Source: Mucor racemosus (taxonomy: Eukaryota; Mucoromycota; Mucoromycetes; Mucorales; Mucoraceae). From it: DNA of 64,000 bases. The notes under the pieces are model-generated. The model had not been told where the DNA came from, did no database searches, and saw only the letters and a program-made list of their open reading frames with translations. How positions within the stretch are numbered: position 1 is the stretch's first letter; every line of letters begins with the position of its first letter. The stretch lies in contig JAPEHQ010000008.1 in the NCBI GenBank assembly GCA_027405735.1, positions 434,001-498,000 on the forward strand. The letters are read 5' to 3'. Below, one piece after another: positions 45,172-55,042 of this stretch. Made by a program: the position numbers and the translations under genes.

Positions 45172-45228
45172 ACTCTATTCTCTTATTCTTTATTTTATAT
45201 TCACTCTACTACAATCTCAATTGTAACA

Positions 45229-45994
45229 ATGTAATTAGATATTTAGTTATAAGTTCAAAGGCATCGTTTATTGAGTTTGATATTTGAATCTGCTATTTAT
45301 ACTATTTTGATTTGTGTAACAAAAATCTAAATTGCTGATATATCAGAAGTTTACCCAGATGTAGAAATCCAGGAACAACTATTGAAATCCAACATGGCAT
45401 GACATTTAGTAACTCATACTAAATGTCAGTACATAACCACTAGCATTAGCAGCGACTGTCAGGAGCCTTCAGGAACACTTGGCAACAATGAAACATAAGC
45501 AATCCTACATCTTATCCAAATGATACAATCACAGATTCCCAATTCCACAAATTCTATTGTATATGATTTGTTCCCAAATCATATCAAGTACCTCAATACC
45601 CGGCAATTCATTAATAATATTAATAATTATATAACTATTTAGAAAACATATAAATACGAAGCATCAATGAATTAATAAAATGTATCTTTTAGCAGAGTAT
45701 TTTTATATTAGTATCTTTTGATATAACAATTGCTACTGCAGTAAAAAGGGGTAAAGTTTATAAAAAAGCTTTAAAAGAGATACTGTTTAAATTCTTCTTT
45801 ATTTAATTATGGATAATCTACAATAAAATGCTATTTCTATGGCTTCTCTATTTATATTATTTGGTTATTGATTTTTATCTGGCAGTTGTTCTGTCGACTT
45901 TCAGTTATTCCGCAATTTTGAATATATTGTTGGGTTGTTGAGTCCTTGGTTTGCCTGATCAAGGACGGCCCTTAAATTGGTTCTTAACAACATA
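45229..45994. other. AT-rich spacer
   Basis: No gene. 45640-45700 has an LTR-promoter-like AAACATATAAATACGAAG then AATAAAATG, similar to 38035. Confidence 0.35.
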
Positions 45995-47135
45995 ATTTTT
46001 GTAATTTTTTTCAAATTCAAAATTTGGCATGAGGTTATACAGGGAAAATTAAAGCTACACATTTTTGAGGATATCTCCACGAAAAATTAATATTTTGAAA
46101 AGAACTAAAATGGATCCGGTGGAGCTCAATGCAATTAATGGCATGAATGTAAAAAAAAAATACTGCTCGATTTAACGAATATTTTAAAGTCTACTACAAT
46201 AATCCCAAAAAATAAAATAAAAGTGCATGAATTTTTCTACGTTGTATGCCACCTAGTATCATACGTTATCACCTTCTACAGTATCAATGCATCTTACAAT
46301 TTATTGACTACGACATGTATTGAAGTGCAAAATCTCGATATAGGATATAAGAAACTCCTAGCGTACCAAGTTTAATCCAGTAATTACCAAGAACGCTTGG
46401 ACCTCAATTACGACACCATTTTATTTTATACCAGCGGTTAAACAATCAAGTAGCTATCAAATAAACATCCAAGCACAATTATCGCAGCATTGAAACAAGA
46501 CAACTCACAAGCTCCGCAAGAACGGTTAAACTATGATTGATCCATTTCAATCCATAGATTACTATTAAACAGATCTAATGGTCCGATAGTACCTTAAATT
46601 ACATCTCAAGATCTCAATGTTAAATCAATATAAAAGGCCATACTTTTATATCTAAATAAAAGATATCTTGTTTTTATTATACAGTTAAAGAACTGATTCA
46701 TTACTCATTCTCTTTTAATTGTATTCCTTTTTAAGTATTATTTATCAAACCTAAAAATATATGACATTCTATATTAAAATATATTATAGAGCACTTCAAA
46801 ACAAGTAAGTTTCATTATTAGAAAGTGGTAGTATAGCTTAATATTTTTCAGAGATATAAAAACCCAAAATTTTAAAATTTTAGCAGTAATATAGTAATAT
46901 ACCTGTAAAAATCTGAAACATTAGCACTGATAACATTATATCAACTGCAAAAAATAGAATATTTCTGGATACTTGACTTTGGATTAAAGCTGAACATCTC
47001 TGGTATATCTGCGTATAATCTTTTCTTAGTATTATTTAATGAAAAAAAAAGTCGGACCCAGTTTTAAAGGAAAAAGCGATGAATTTTGCGTATTTTTGAG
47101 ACTTTCGCGAGATATAAAATGAATTTAGGAACAGG
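45995..47135 (-). repeat. Repeat A, copy 5, split by an LTR
   Basis: The left part (45995-46239) is the reverse of about 5755-5980 and the right part (46767-47135) the reverse of about 5345-5710. The two halves become continuous once LTR-B copy 3 is removed. Confidence 0.8.
46240..46766 (-). mobile_element. LTR-B, copy 3 (solo, nested in repeat A)
   Basis: 527 bp in reverse; in its own orientation it starts TGTCATATATTTTTAGG and ends GGTGGCATACAACG. Flanked by the 5-bp TSD TTCTA at 46235-46239 and 46767-46771, inside repeat A copy 5. This is the best-defined LTR-B copy and fixes the ends of the family. Confidence 0.85.
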
Positions 47136-48203
47136 CAGCATAATGCAACCTAATTGCATTTATTTTTCAGTGCTTAAGCTATATGTTAACAAGTGTTTGG
47201 TATAGATTTAGTTATTGAAATGATGGCACGCTTCAATTTTGAAGATTAGCGATTTTGAAAAATAGCTTTCAAAAAATCCAGTCTTCTTCAAGAGTATAGG
47301 TATAGAATGTAGAATTAATCATTTTATGTAAATAAATATTAGGGTTCTCATGATAGCTACTAACAGATTGAAACAAAGGAGAGATTTCTTCTTTTTGTAA
47401 ATATTTATGTTGCTTTTTCATTGATATCATGCAAATAATTCTATGATTTCGTGAAAACTAAATATGCGCTACATGTGCTAACTTTTTTATTAAGTCAAAA
47501 GAACTACTTAATTTACAATATGTTATTAATATCAGCACAAGGAATATTCCTAAATATTTCGACCACCAGGTATTTTCTTTGAAAAATGCCTTTGTATGTT
47601 TATAAAAATGTGAAGCATCTAGACGCCTCCTATATTGTTCTGATTTTGGTGAAACCATGAAAATTTTTTAAGATTTTTAAATTTGATGTCAAGAGGAAAT
47701 CAACAATATATCTGCATATTTTACAAATATTATCATTTATTATTTTGTTTTAAAACGTTATTCAGGAGAGTAAGATTGAATGGCCCATAAACATCAAAGT
47801 ATCAGACGAAAAAAGAAAAAAAATTACACTACTATTAAGTTCTACAATCGAGTGGCGTATTCTGTAACAATCGATAAAAAAGTGATACCTGCAAAAGGGA
47901 TCCGTGCATACACTAAAAATACGCATTACTTACTGTAATAGATATATCGTGTAACACCCGGCATCTAATGCAGTACCGAGATTATTTTTAGTTTAAATAC
48001 TATGTACCTAGTCATGTACTTACATGACGATTTTTGATCACTGTTAACGCTAATTTAAAGTTGTTGTGCCCAAATTGTGAAAGTATGTCAATAATACTAC
48101 GACTAATGGAAATAGTAAAATTGCTATAAAATAGCGATCCTTATTCGAGTACTCCTCTTTTCCTTTTTCTGTTTTATCACCATTCATATTTTCAACTGAT
48201 AAA
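47136..48203. other. Intergenic, upstream of the Q/N-rich gene
   Basis: No repeat or gene recognised. The minus frame at 47458-47658 is not supported. The last 100 bp is pyrimidine-rich (CTCCTCTTTTCC), as in several promoters here. Confidence 0.4.
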
Positions 48204-49940
48204 ATGTTTACTTACCCTCAGGGCCATCGACAATTTTATGAAGATCAAAGACATTGGGACGAAGCTCACCATCCATTATCAATGCGATATGATTTTCATG
48301 ATGAAAATAATCATTACTTCCCTGACCGTCTAGCAAACAAGAGATATGGCAAAGATCAAAGAAGGTATAATGCCCACAAAACTCCTAATCGCAGAAACGA
48401 AGGTACCCTTGATAAACGCAATGTTCAAAACCGTTTAGAGACTAACAGATATATAGATTTATACTATCAAAATCCCTATTACTATCAAGAATACCAAGAG
48501 GAAGAGGATGACGAAAATAATGATTTTTACTATTACCAGTACAATACAAAAGACCACCTTAATAATCGCCATGGGGCAAGATCAGCATCACCTTCAAAAA
48601 GGAAAGACCGAAAAAGACAACATCATCGGCATCACCAAAATAGTAATGCTTCTTTACAGAATGAAGCTTGGATGCAACCAACTCCTTTTGTAAATCATCA
48701 ACCCATGATATTGAATCCCATGATGAATTTACAGCACCAGCAACAGATTCTAGGCACTTGTACGACAGATGCCATGATGCCTACAACTAACTTTGTACCT
48801 ACTAATACAAATACATTTGGCATGATGCCCCAAGCTCCTCAACATGTACCCATGATGAACCATAATCAACCTTATTTTTTACAATTACCACCTAGTGCCA
48901 ATTTCCCTTTTGCACCATCTGGTGTATTTCATCATCCACAACAACAACAACAATCGATGTTTCCATTTGTACAGCCAATTCCACCTCAACCTTCATTCAA
49001 TGATCTTTTCAACAATTTAACTATCCAGGATAGTAATACAGACGAACCTAAAAAAAATGATACTAATACCGCTGCGAAACAAGAAGCACCACCAACTCAA
49101 GAAGCTACAACTGCGCCATCAACACCAACACATCGTCCTACTCAAAGACCGTTACAACGTAGAAGATCCATGATGGAAACAGTGCTTTCATCTTTTTCCC
49201 TTTTAGGGGACAATCAAAGTAACACTATCGTCAACAAATCATGGGATCCAACCACATATGTGTCCTTGAACGAAGCATTAAAACTTGGCACTAGCAAAAA
49301 CAATACTGATGCCGATGCCAAGAATAACAGTGCTGTTTCCGATAATAGTCTTTCTCCACGTTCTTCTTTTTCTGCTTCTGCCATAGATGATGGTAATGCA
49401 ACGCTTTCCAGAAGAGATTCTCTTAAATTATCTCAAAAGATGAATGCATTACAGAGCCGACAATATATTTGGTGTTACAAACCACAAAACGAAGAAGCAG
49501 CATTATGGGCAGCATTTGATGTGAAAAATCAAAGAAAATTAGATCATCATTATGCTATGTTAATGTCAAAGAAGCAGCAGGTACAGCAACTGCAGCAGGC
49601 ACAGCAACAGCAAAAAGAAAATGACAAAGAAGTATCTGCAGAAACTACGTCGTTTTTACCAGATGATGTTATTACATTAAGCAAACAATCGCAATTATTT
49701 GGCCCTGTGATGGTGTCATTGAATAAAAGCATAGCATGGTGTTTTGATAATGATTCGTCTTTTTCTTTTGGTTCAGGTGGACAGAAGCACATTTTGTTGG
49801 ATGTAGCTTGTTTACCAAGCCAACAAAATAGATTTGTAGTTTCAAATCAACTAATTTCAAAGGATCCGGTGGTTAGAAGATCAAAATCAGTCGATGGTGG
49901 ATTAGCTACTAAATTTATAAACTCTGTTCTCAAATGGTGA
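48204..49940 (+). CDS. Q/N-rich protein with WWE-like C-terminal segment, unknown function
   Basis: Single exon, 578 residues. The first 160 residues are His/Tyr/Asn/Arg-rich and charged, with a basic patch (SPSKRKDRKRQHHRHHQNS). Residues 165-270 are Met/Pro/Gln-rich and prion-like. Then comes a short conserved-looking helix with phospho-like sites (QRRRSMMETVLSSFSLLGD). Around residues 419-450, QYIWCYKPQNEEAALWAAFD followed by VKNQRKLDHHYAML has the spacing of aromatic and acidic residues seen in WWE domains, interrupted by a Q-rich coil; IAWCFDNDSSFSFGSGG near residue 513 could be its second half. No family was recognised; the WWE idea is tentative. Confidence 0.75.
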   Translation: MFTYPQGHRQFYEDQRHWDEAHHPLSMRYDFHDENNHYFPDRLANKRYGKDQRRYNAHKTPNRRNEGTLDKRNVQNRLETNRYIDLYYQNPYYYQEYQEEEDDENNDFYYYQYNTKDHLNNRHGARSASPSKRKDRKRQHHRHHQNSNASLQNEAWMQPTPFVNHQPMILNPMMNLQHQQQILGTCTTDAMMPTTNFVPTNTNTFGMMPQAPQHVPMMNHNQPYFLQLPPSANFPFAPSGVFHHPQQQQQSMFPFVQPIPPQPSFNDLFNNLTIQDSNTDEPKKNDTNTAAKQEAPPTQEATTAPSTPTHRPTQRPLQRRRSMMETVLSSFSLLGDNQSNTIVNKSWDPTTYVSLNEALKLGTSKNNTDADAKNNSAVSDNSLSPRSSFSASAIDDGNATLSRRDSLKLSQKMNALQSRQYIWCYKPQNEEAALWAAFDVKNQRKLDHHYAMLMSKKQQVQQLQQAQQQQKENDKEVSAETTSFLPDDVITLSKQSQLFGPVMVSLNKSIAWCFDNDSSFSFGSGGQKHILLDVACLPSQQNRFVVSNQLISKDPVVRRSKSVDGGLATKFINSVLKW

Positions 49941-50716
49941 ATTCATTTAGTTCTTTTTTTCTTTTTCTTTTTAAATCTATATATATCTTTAAATAAAATG
50001 CAAAATTGTAAATATTAGTATACAGAATTTTTTTTTCCTATCTGCCTTTTGAAAAATGGTTTTTGATGAATATTTCGTTTATAAAATACTAATGTAACCT
50101 TCGAAACCTTAATATAAAGGAACATTATCTTTGTGTAGTTTCATCCATTACACTTCTAATGAGGAAAAAACTGTCATTTTCTCAGCCTTGAACGCTGTAT
50201 AACAAATGCTGCGACTCATGATTCATATAGGATTTCCCCTCTCTCCCCTCTCCCCCCCCCGCATCAATTATCACAATTAGGCATTAATGGTTTTTAGAAA
50301 GTGGCTTGAGAATAACAGTTAATCGACGATCGAGTACCGTTACAGAGTGTCGAATGATGTAATATGCATGATTGACTTTTATGTTAGCATAGCCATAATA
50401 TTTTAACCATTATATGTGCACACATGGTAAATCAAATAGATAATAAAATATAATATACTATAAAATCAAAGATCTAGTGATTTTTGAAAGAAACAGCTTG
50501 TATTTAACTTGTGTTTCCTTTGAGAAAAATCCTTTGAAAATTGAAAATCCTGAATATTATCTGCTTGACCAACGATTGTATCACAAACACCATAATTCTA
50601 GCATGATCTTTTAGGTGACGGCCTTTAACATGTTTCAGCGATAGCATCTAGAGAGTATTTAAATTAAAAAATAACGCGAAACAATTATTGTAATCTATAC
50701 AACACTATCAATAATC
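49941..50716. other. Intergenic
   Basis: No gene. A C-rich tract lies at 50238-50263. Confidence 0.4.
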
Positions 50717-51866
50717 ATGTCTGCTTTCGCTAGAGAAGTTCAGAAAAAGTTTGATTCCGCAAAGGAAAGCAAAGATCTAATCTCTTATGAGACCACTGAA
50801 GTTGAAAAGGAATCAGGAGGAATGAATGCAAGTATTTATATCTGACATTTGAGAGGTCCAGTGATGATTAACAAATCTATTTAGTTCATTCTTACTTTGG
50901 CTCCTGCTCTTGGTCAAAAGTCTGCTGAAAAGAAGGAAACTAAAGATGGCGAGGAAAAACCAAATCCTTTCTTGAATCCTAATCCTGCTTTGGTTGTCAA
51001 GGAGCTTGATAATCACATCATGCTCTTGAACAAATTTGCTGCTTCTCCTAACCATTTGCTTATTGTCACTAAAGGTAAACTGATTTTATGCTTGTATTTA
51101 CAGGTATTCTAATCTTAAAATGCAGAATTCAAAAAGCAAACCGAACCTATTTTGCCCGATGAACTTTACGAAGCATTCAAGGCCATTAAAGATTTTGGCT
51201 CTTCTCAACCCACTCTTGCTTTTTATAACTGTGGACCCAACTCTGGTGCTAGGTAAGCGATTTTATTTATTGGGGAAAAAATCATTATCAAACAGTTCAT
51301 TATATTTTAGCCAAGGACATAAACATATCCAAGTACTTCCTTTAAATCGTGATTACGAATTCCAACCTCCTCTCAAGCAATTGTTTGATGAGATTTACGA
51401 TCGCCAAATCGGCCAAATTTATGCCATCAATAAGCTTCCTTTTGTACATGTTATTATTGGACTTGACAATAACATTCTTCGTGCTGCCAAGGACCAAGAA
51501 ACACTTACATCATATTTAGCACAAATGTTCTTTGGTATCTTGGATGCCATGTTCCAACAATTGCGTGAAAATTCTCTTCCTTTGGATACCTCTTACAATT
51601 TTTTGATGACACAAGATTTCATGATGTTGGTGCCTCGCTCAAAGGAATCTGCTACCATTGAACACGATGGCAAAACTTATGAGTTCTCCATCAACTCTAT
51701 GGGATTCGCTGGTTCCATTTTGTGTAAATCCGATGAAGAATTAAAGGCATTGGAAGCACAAGATAATTTGATGGATATGTTGACTCAAGTTGGTGTTGCA
51801 TGGAATCCCGATGCAGAGAAATACAATGCTGCAAGACAACGCGCTGAAACTACCGAATTGCTTTAA
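50717..51866 (+). CDS. Ap4A phosphorylase / ATP adenylyltransferase (Apa2 type)
   Basis: Splits diadenosine tetraphosphate with phosphate into ADP and ATP. Four exons: 50717-50827, 50885-51074, 51126-51252 and 51311-51866; 327 residues, the same size as yeast Apa1/Apa2. The catalytic HIT-like site is GASQGHKHIQVLPL (H-x-H-x-Q), preceded by LAFYNCGPNSG; upstream FILTLAPALGQK and NPFLNPNPALVV match the family. C-terminal YNFLMTQDFMMLVPRSKE and INSMGFAGSILCK fit too. Intron 1 only makes sense as a GC-AG intron (AAT/GCAAGT ... TTTAG/TTC); no GT donor keeps the frame. It converges with the rhomboid-like gene, with an 83-bp gap. Confidence 0.92.
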
Positions 51867-51949
51867 GCATTGCACTATCATTACCATTTTATAAATATAA
51901 TATCACATACAAAACATTTCATTTTTAGACGCAAAATAAAATTTATTGT

Positions 51950-53049
51950 TCAAGAGCCCAAACGGATTCCTTGACCTGGGAAATGATTATTATTACTAGT
52001 ATTGTTGTTTGTGCTTGAGGGAATGGGAGTGGAAATGGTATTAGCAGAAGCAGAATTATTAGCAGGCATAAAAATGGGTAAATAGCTATTGCCTGCAGAA
52101 TCAATCGAGACAAAATTGCTTGATCTAGTTAAAAATCGCAACCATGCTTTTGATTCGAATTCAATGAATTTTTCTTCGGAAGGAACAAGGAATCTGAGAT
52201 TTCCTTTTGCATCTACATTTATGTGGTTACTATTGTATTATATCTCGATTTTTTAAAGCCGTGTATGCTTACAAAGAAAGCCAATAATGGCAGCAGTGAT
52301 GTTGACAAATACAGAAGCATCTTGAACCAAAAAGATAAAGAAAATGAATACGAATATAGGCCACATCTTTTTTGGCATACGAATAGCGCCAGAAATCCTG
52401 CATGATGAATTAATAAATAGTAGGTAATCTTTTCAATAATATACTGCTTACATTCTATCTTGTTGATCATCACCATCATCCTCTAAATAAGACCAAAATA
52501 TTAAGCCCACCACCCAACCTGCCATTCCCCGACAATCCCAACCAATATAGATTCCATTACGATTATATGTGATAGACGTAGTGATGATTGAGTAGATGAT
52601 TCCCGGGATAATGGTGAATAACACAAATAAAATCCACAAGAATCGAAGTGAGCCTTGTTTTCTTTCTAGTTTATAAAGTTCAGGAAGTAACCAAATATCA
52701 GTTATAAACAATTGAACAAAACTATTTGTTGCAAAAGGATACAATAAAAGCCTATAAACTAAATATATAAACTGATTAATACTGCAAAATGTGAATACAC
52801 ATAACACTATTTACTCTGAAAGCTAATGGTATTAAGAGATATAAATGAAGATATGTTGATTTGCAAGCTTAGTAATGGAAAAACGATTTTATCAAGAATA
52901 CAAATGATAATGGGAGTATATAGCGCGAGTTTTGTTACTGGTGGTATTGTTGCAAGATGTTGTTTGACATGATCAAAGAAAGTTGAAAGCGTATTACTAT
53001 AAGCATTTGTTATGTTTGCATTATTATTTTCACTGTTATTGTTATTCAT
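51950..53049 (-). CDS. Rhomboid-like multi-pass membrane protein
   Basis: Four exons: 52815-53049, 52452-52758, 52273-52397 and 51950-52212; 309 residues. After an Asn-rich N-terminus there are about six hydrophobic segments. Rhomboid/Derlin-type marks: RLLLYPFATNSFVQLFI after TM1, ELYKLERKQGSLRFL (the E-x-x-x-GS loop seen in UBAC2/Dsc2-type proteins), and GMAGWVVGLIFW where active rhomboids have G-x-S-G. No catalytic Ser is visible, so it is probably a non-proteolytic member, perhaps in the ER or Golgi membrane. The C-terminal tail (from residue 222) is cytosolic-looking and ends S/T/N-rich. The start of exon 2 was chosen at TTTAG/TTTATAGG because a nearer AG breaks the frame. Confidence 0.6.
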
Positions 53050-53284
53050 ATTTTGGTGCGATTTGAAAGGAAAACGAAAACAATGTTATTATTCATGTTT
53101 TAAACTGTAACGGTACTGTAAGCTATAAAACCAAAAAAGGAAGCAAGGCTCTGACTAGTTGGCCAATCGATTTTTACTTTATACAAACATATTATGATAT
53201 AATCGATTGGTTCAGCTGAAACGAATTCCGAATACCAACTGTCTACATACCATAAAAAGTGTGGATAGTTCAGAAATTTGCAAA
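53050..53284. other. 5' flank of rhomboid-like gene
   Basis: AT-rich; no gene. Confidence 0.35.
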
Positions 53285-54126
53285 ATAAAAAATACAAAAG
53301 CATAATTGAGATGTTACAGCTAAATATAATTTCTATTCTTATTAGTTATCATGCTCCATAATTTAGAAAAAACTCTTTAAATATCTGAGTTCACTTTTTT
53401 ACCGCTTAAAAATCAAAACTTTGCTGCCACATATCTCGTCGAAAAAGCAAGATATAGAGTTAGTTTCTAAGTGAAATCTATTTGTTTTAACATATTCTTT
53501 AACGTATTTGAGTATCAAAGTTTTTTTTTGACATCATGTTTTTGCGCCTTTTTCGATGTTTCAGCGTAATTTACAAAATATGCAATATATGAAGTATAAT
53601 ATTTTATATGCTCCAATAATAGTCCTAATTTACATCCACCTATAGCAGTTTAGTTTTCTAAAATATCTCGATTTTTGATGGAGAAAATAAAAAAAAAGGC
53701 TTGAAGAGTTGTTGATGGATTCATCCGGCAATTTTTCATGAGCATTCATAGGTCCTTTTTTTTCCGATTTCAAAAAAATTGCACAAAATTTTTAATTTCT
53801 CAACGAAAAATGTAGTTATAGCTTTATGCAATACCTTGATCTGTAGATATTTTTACGGGTCATTATTCCACAAAATTATATTTAAAAAAGTTGACTCAAA
53901 ATTTAGAGAAAAAGTCAAAAAACCCTCAAAATTTCACTTTGGTTTTACGGTAAATTTTGTGAGAAATTTTTTTTTGAAATTAATACCATTCAATTCTAAA
54001 TTTAAAGTTGTACCTAAACTTCTTAATATACTAGCTCGACTTACTACGAACTTTGTTGCGCATTTGAGATTCTAAATTTTTTTCTCGATTTTTGATCAAA
54101 ATTGACGTTTCGTATTTCAAACTCAG
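53285..54126 (+). repeat. Repeat B, copy 2
   Basis: Nearly identical to 23680-24516 from the block ATAATTTAGAAAAAACTCTTTAAA to TTCGTATTTCAAACTCAG, in the same orientation 29.6 kb away. Homology ends sharply at AACTCAG, whereas copy 1 continues about 85 bp further with sequence that also matches repeat A. Confidence 0.85.
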
Positions 54127-54896
54127 AATTTATGGTAAGGCAAAACTAGCGAGTTATAACGCTTAAGCCAATTATTAAAGTCAATTATTTCGACTAAATG
54201 TTCAATTTTCTTTTGAAAAACAGAAAAATTCGGAAAGGGGGAAGCATAAAAAATCAATAAATATCCTTGAAATCACCGAACAATTGGCCGTTTTCTACCA
54301 TTTTTTAAATTTTGCCATGGCCATATATATACACCATCAAGGAAACATAAAGTTGTATTTGCACAAATAACATTCAATTATTGAAATATCGTAAAAATAT
54401 ACGCTTCTATATAAATGTAGCTGCGTATAATTAAGATATTATAGGTATACGAGTAATCTATTAAGCGGCAATAAATAATACATGGATCAAATTGAGATAA
54501 GATCATCGCTCCTTTCATTAACAGAAGAGGTTCTCGGGCAAGCTCTTAATGGGTTCCTAGAATTAGTTGATTGGGATCTTTTTTTTATTGGGATTTGTAA
54601 CTAACGAGAATATATGGACATATAAAGATTTCATTTGAAAGCTGTGGTTGTTTTGGTTTCCAACCTTGTGTCGCATCCGAGCAACCATTATCCTTTTGAT
54701 AGTGGGCTAAGCATTAGTAATTTAGGAAATACAATCCTCTTCTTTTTAAATAGCACCTTTCAATGCAATACAAATATAATTAGAGACTTTATAAGTAAAG
54801 TAAACTGTGGACTTTACTCTTTACATTTTCAAACACAAAATTATTGTATATTTGTATGCATTTATTGTTCCTGCATGAGCTCAAATTGCGCCCCGG
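54127..54896. other. Intergenic
   Basis: No gene supported; the frame at 54635-54913 has no recognisable features. Confidence 0.35.
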
Positions 54897-54965
54897 GCCG
54901 GGAGCTAGTGTAGTATTATTTCAACATGGCCGGGAGCTATTGTAGTATTATTTCAACATGGCCGG
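54897..54965 (+). repeat. 32-bp tandem repeat in a promoter
   Basis: GCCGGGAGCTAGTGTAGTAT plus 12 more bases, repeated with one mismatch (54897-54928, 54929-54960) and a 5-base partial third copy. Lies 78 bp before the ASH/MSP-like gene. Confidence 0.9.
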
Positions 54966-55042
54966 TTGCCCATTAAAAAATTAAAAAGACCAAGTTTAAA
55001 CTAGAGGGTATCTTTCTCAAAGAAGCATAAATACTGAACGAT

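Larger units (their letters stand above)
44251..45228 (+). mobile_element. LTR-like repeat C, copy 2 (interrupted)
   Basis: Starts TGTTGCAAATCGAACAGC 80 bp after the tRNA-iMet end and finishes CTCAATTGTAACA, matching 11046-11842. It lacks about 375 bp, lost between two copies of TATATACTATT that are both present in copy 1 (11198 and 11580). It carries two younger insertions: a 184-bp LTR-like element (44533-44716) and a hAT-like MITE (44808-45171). Confidence 0.7.
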
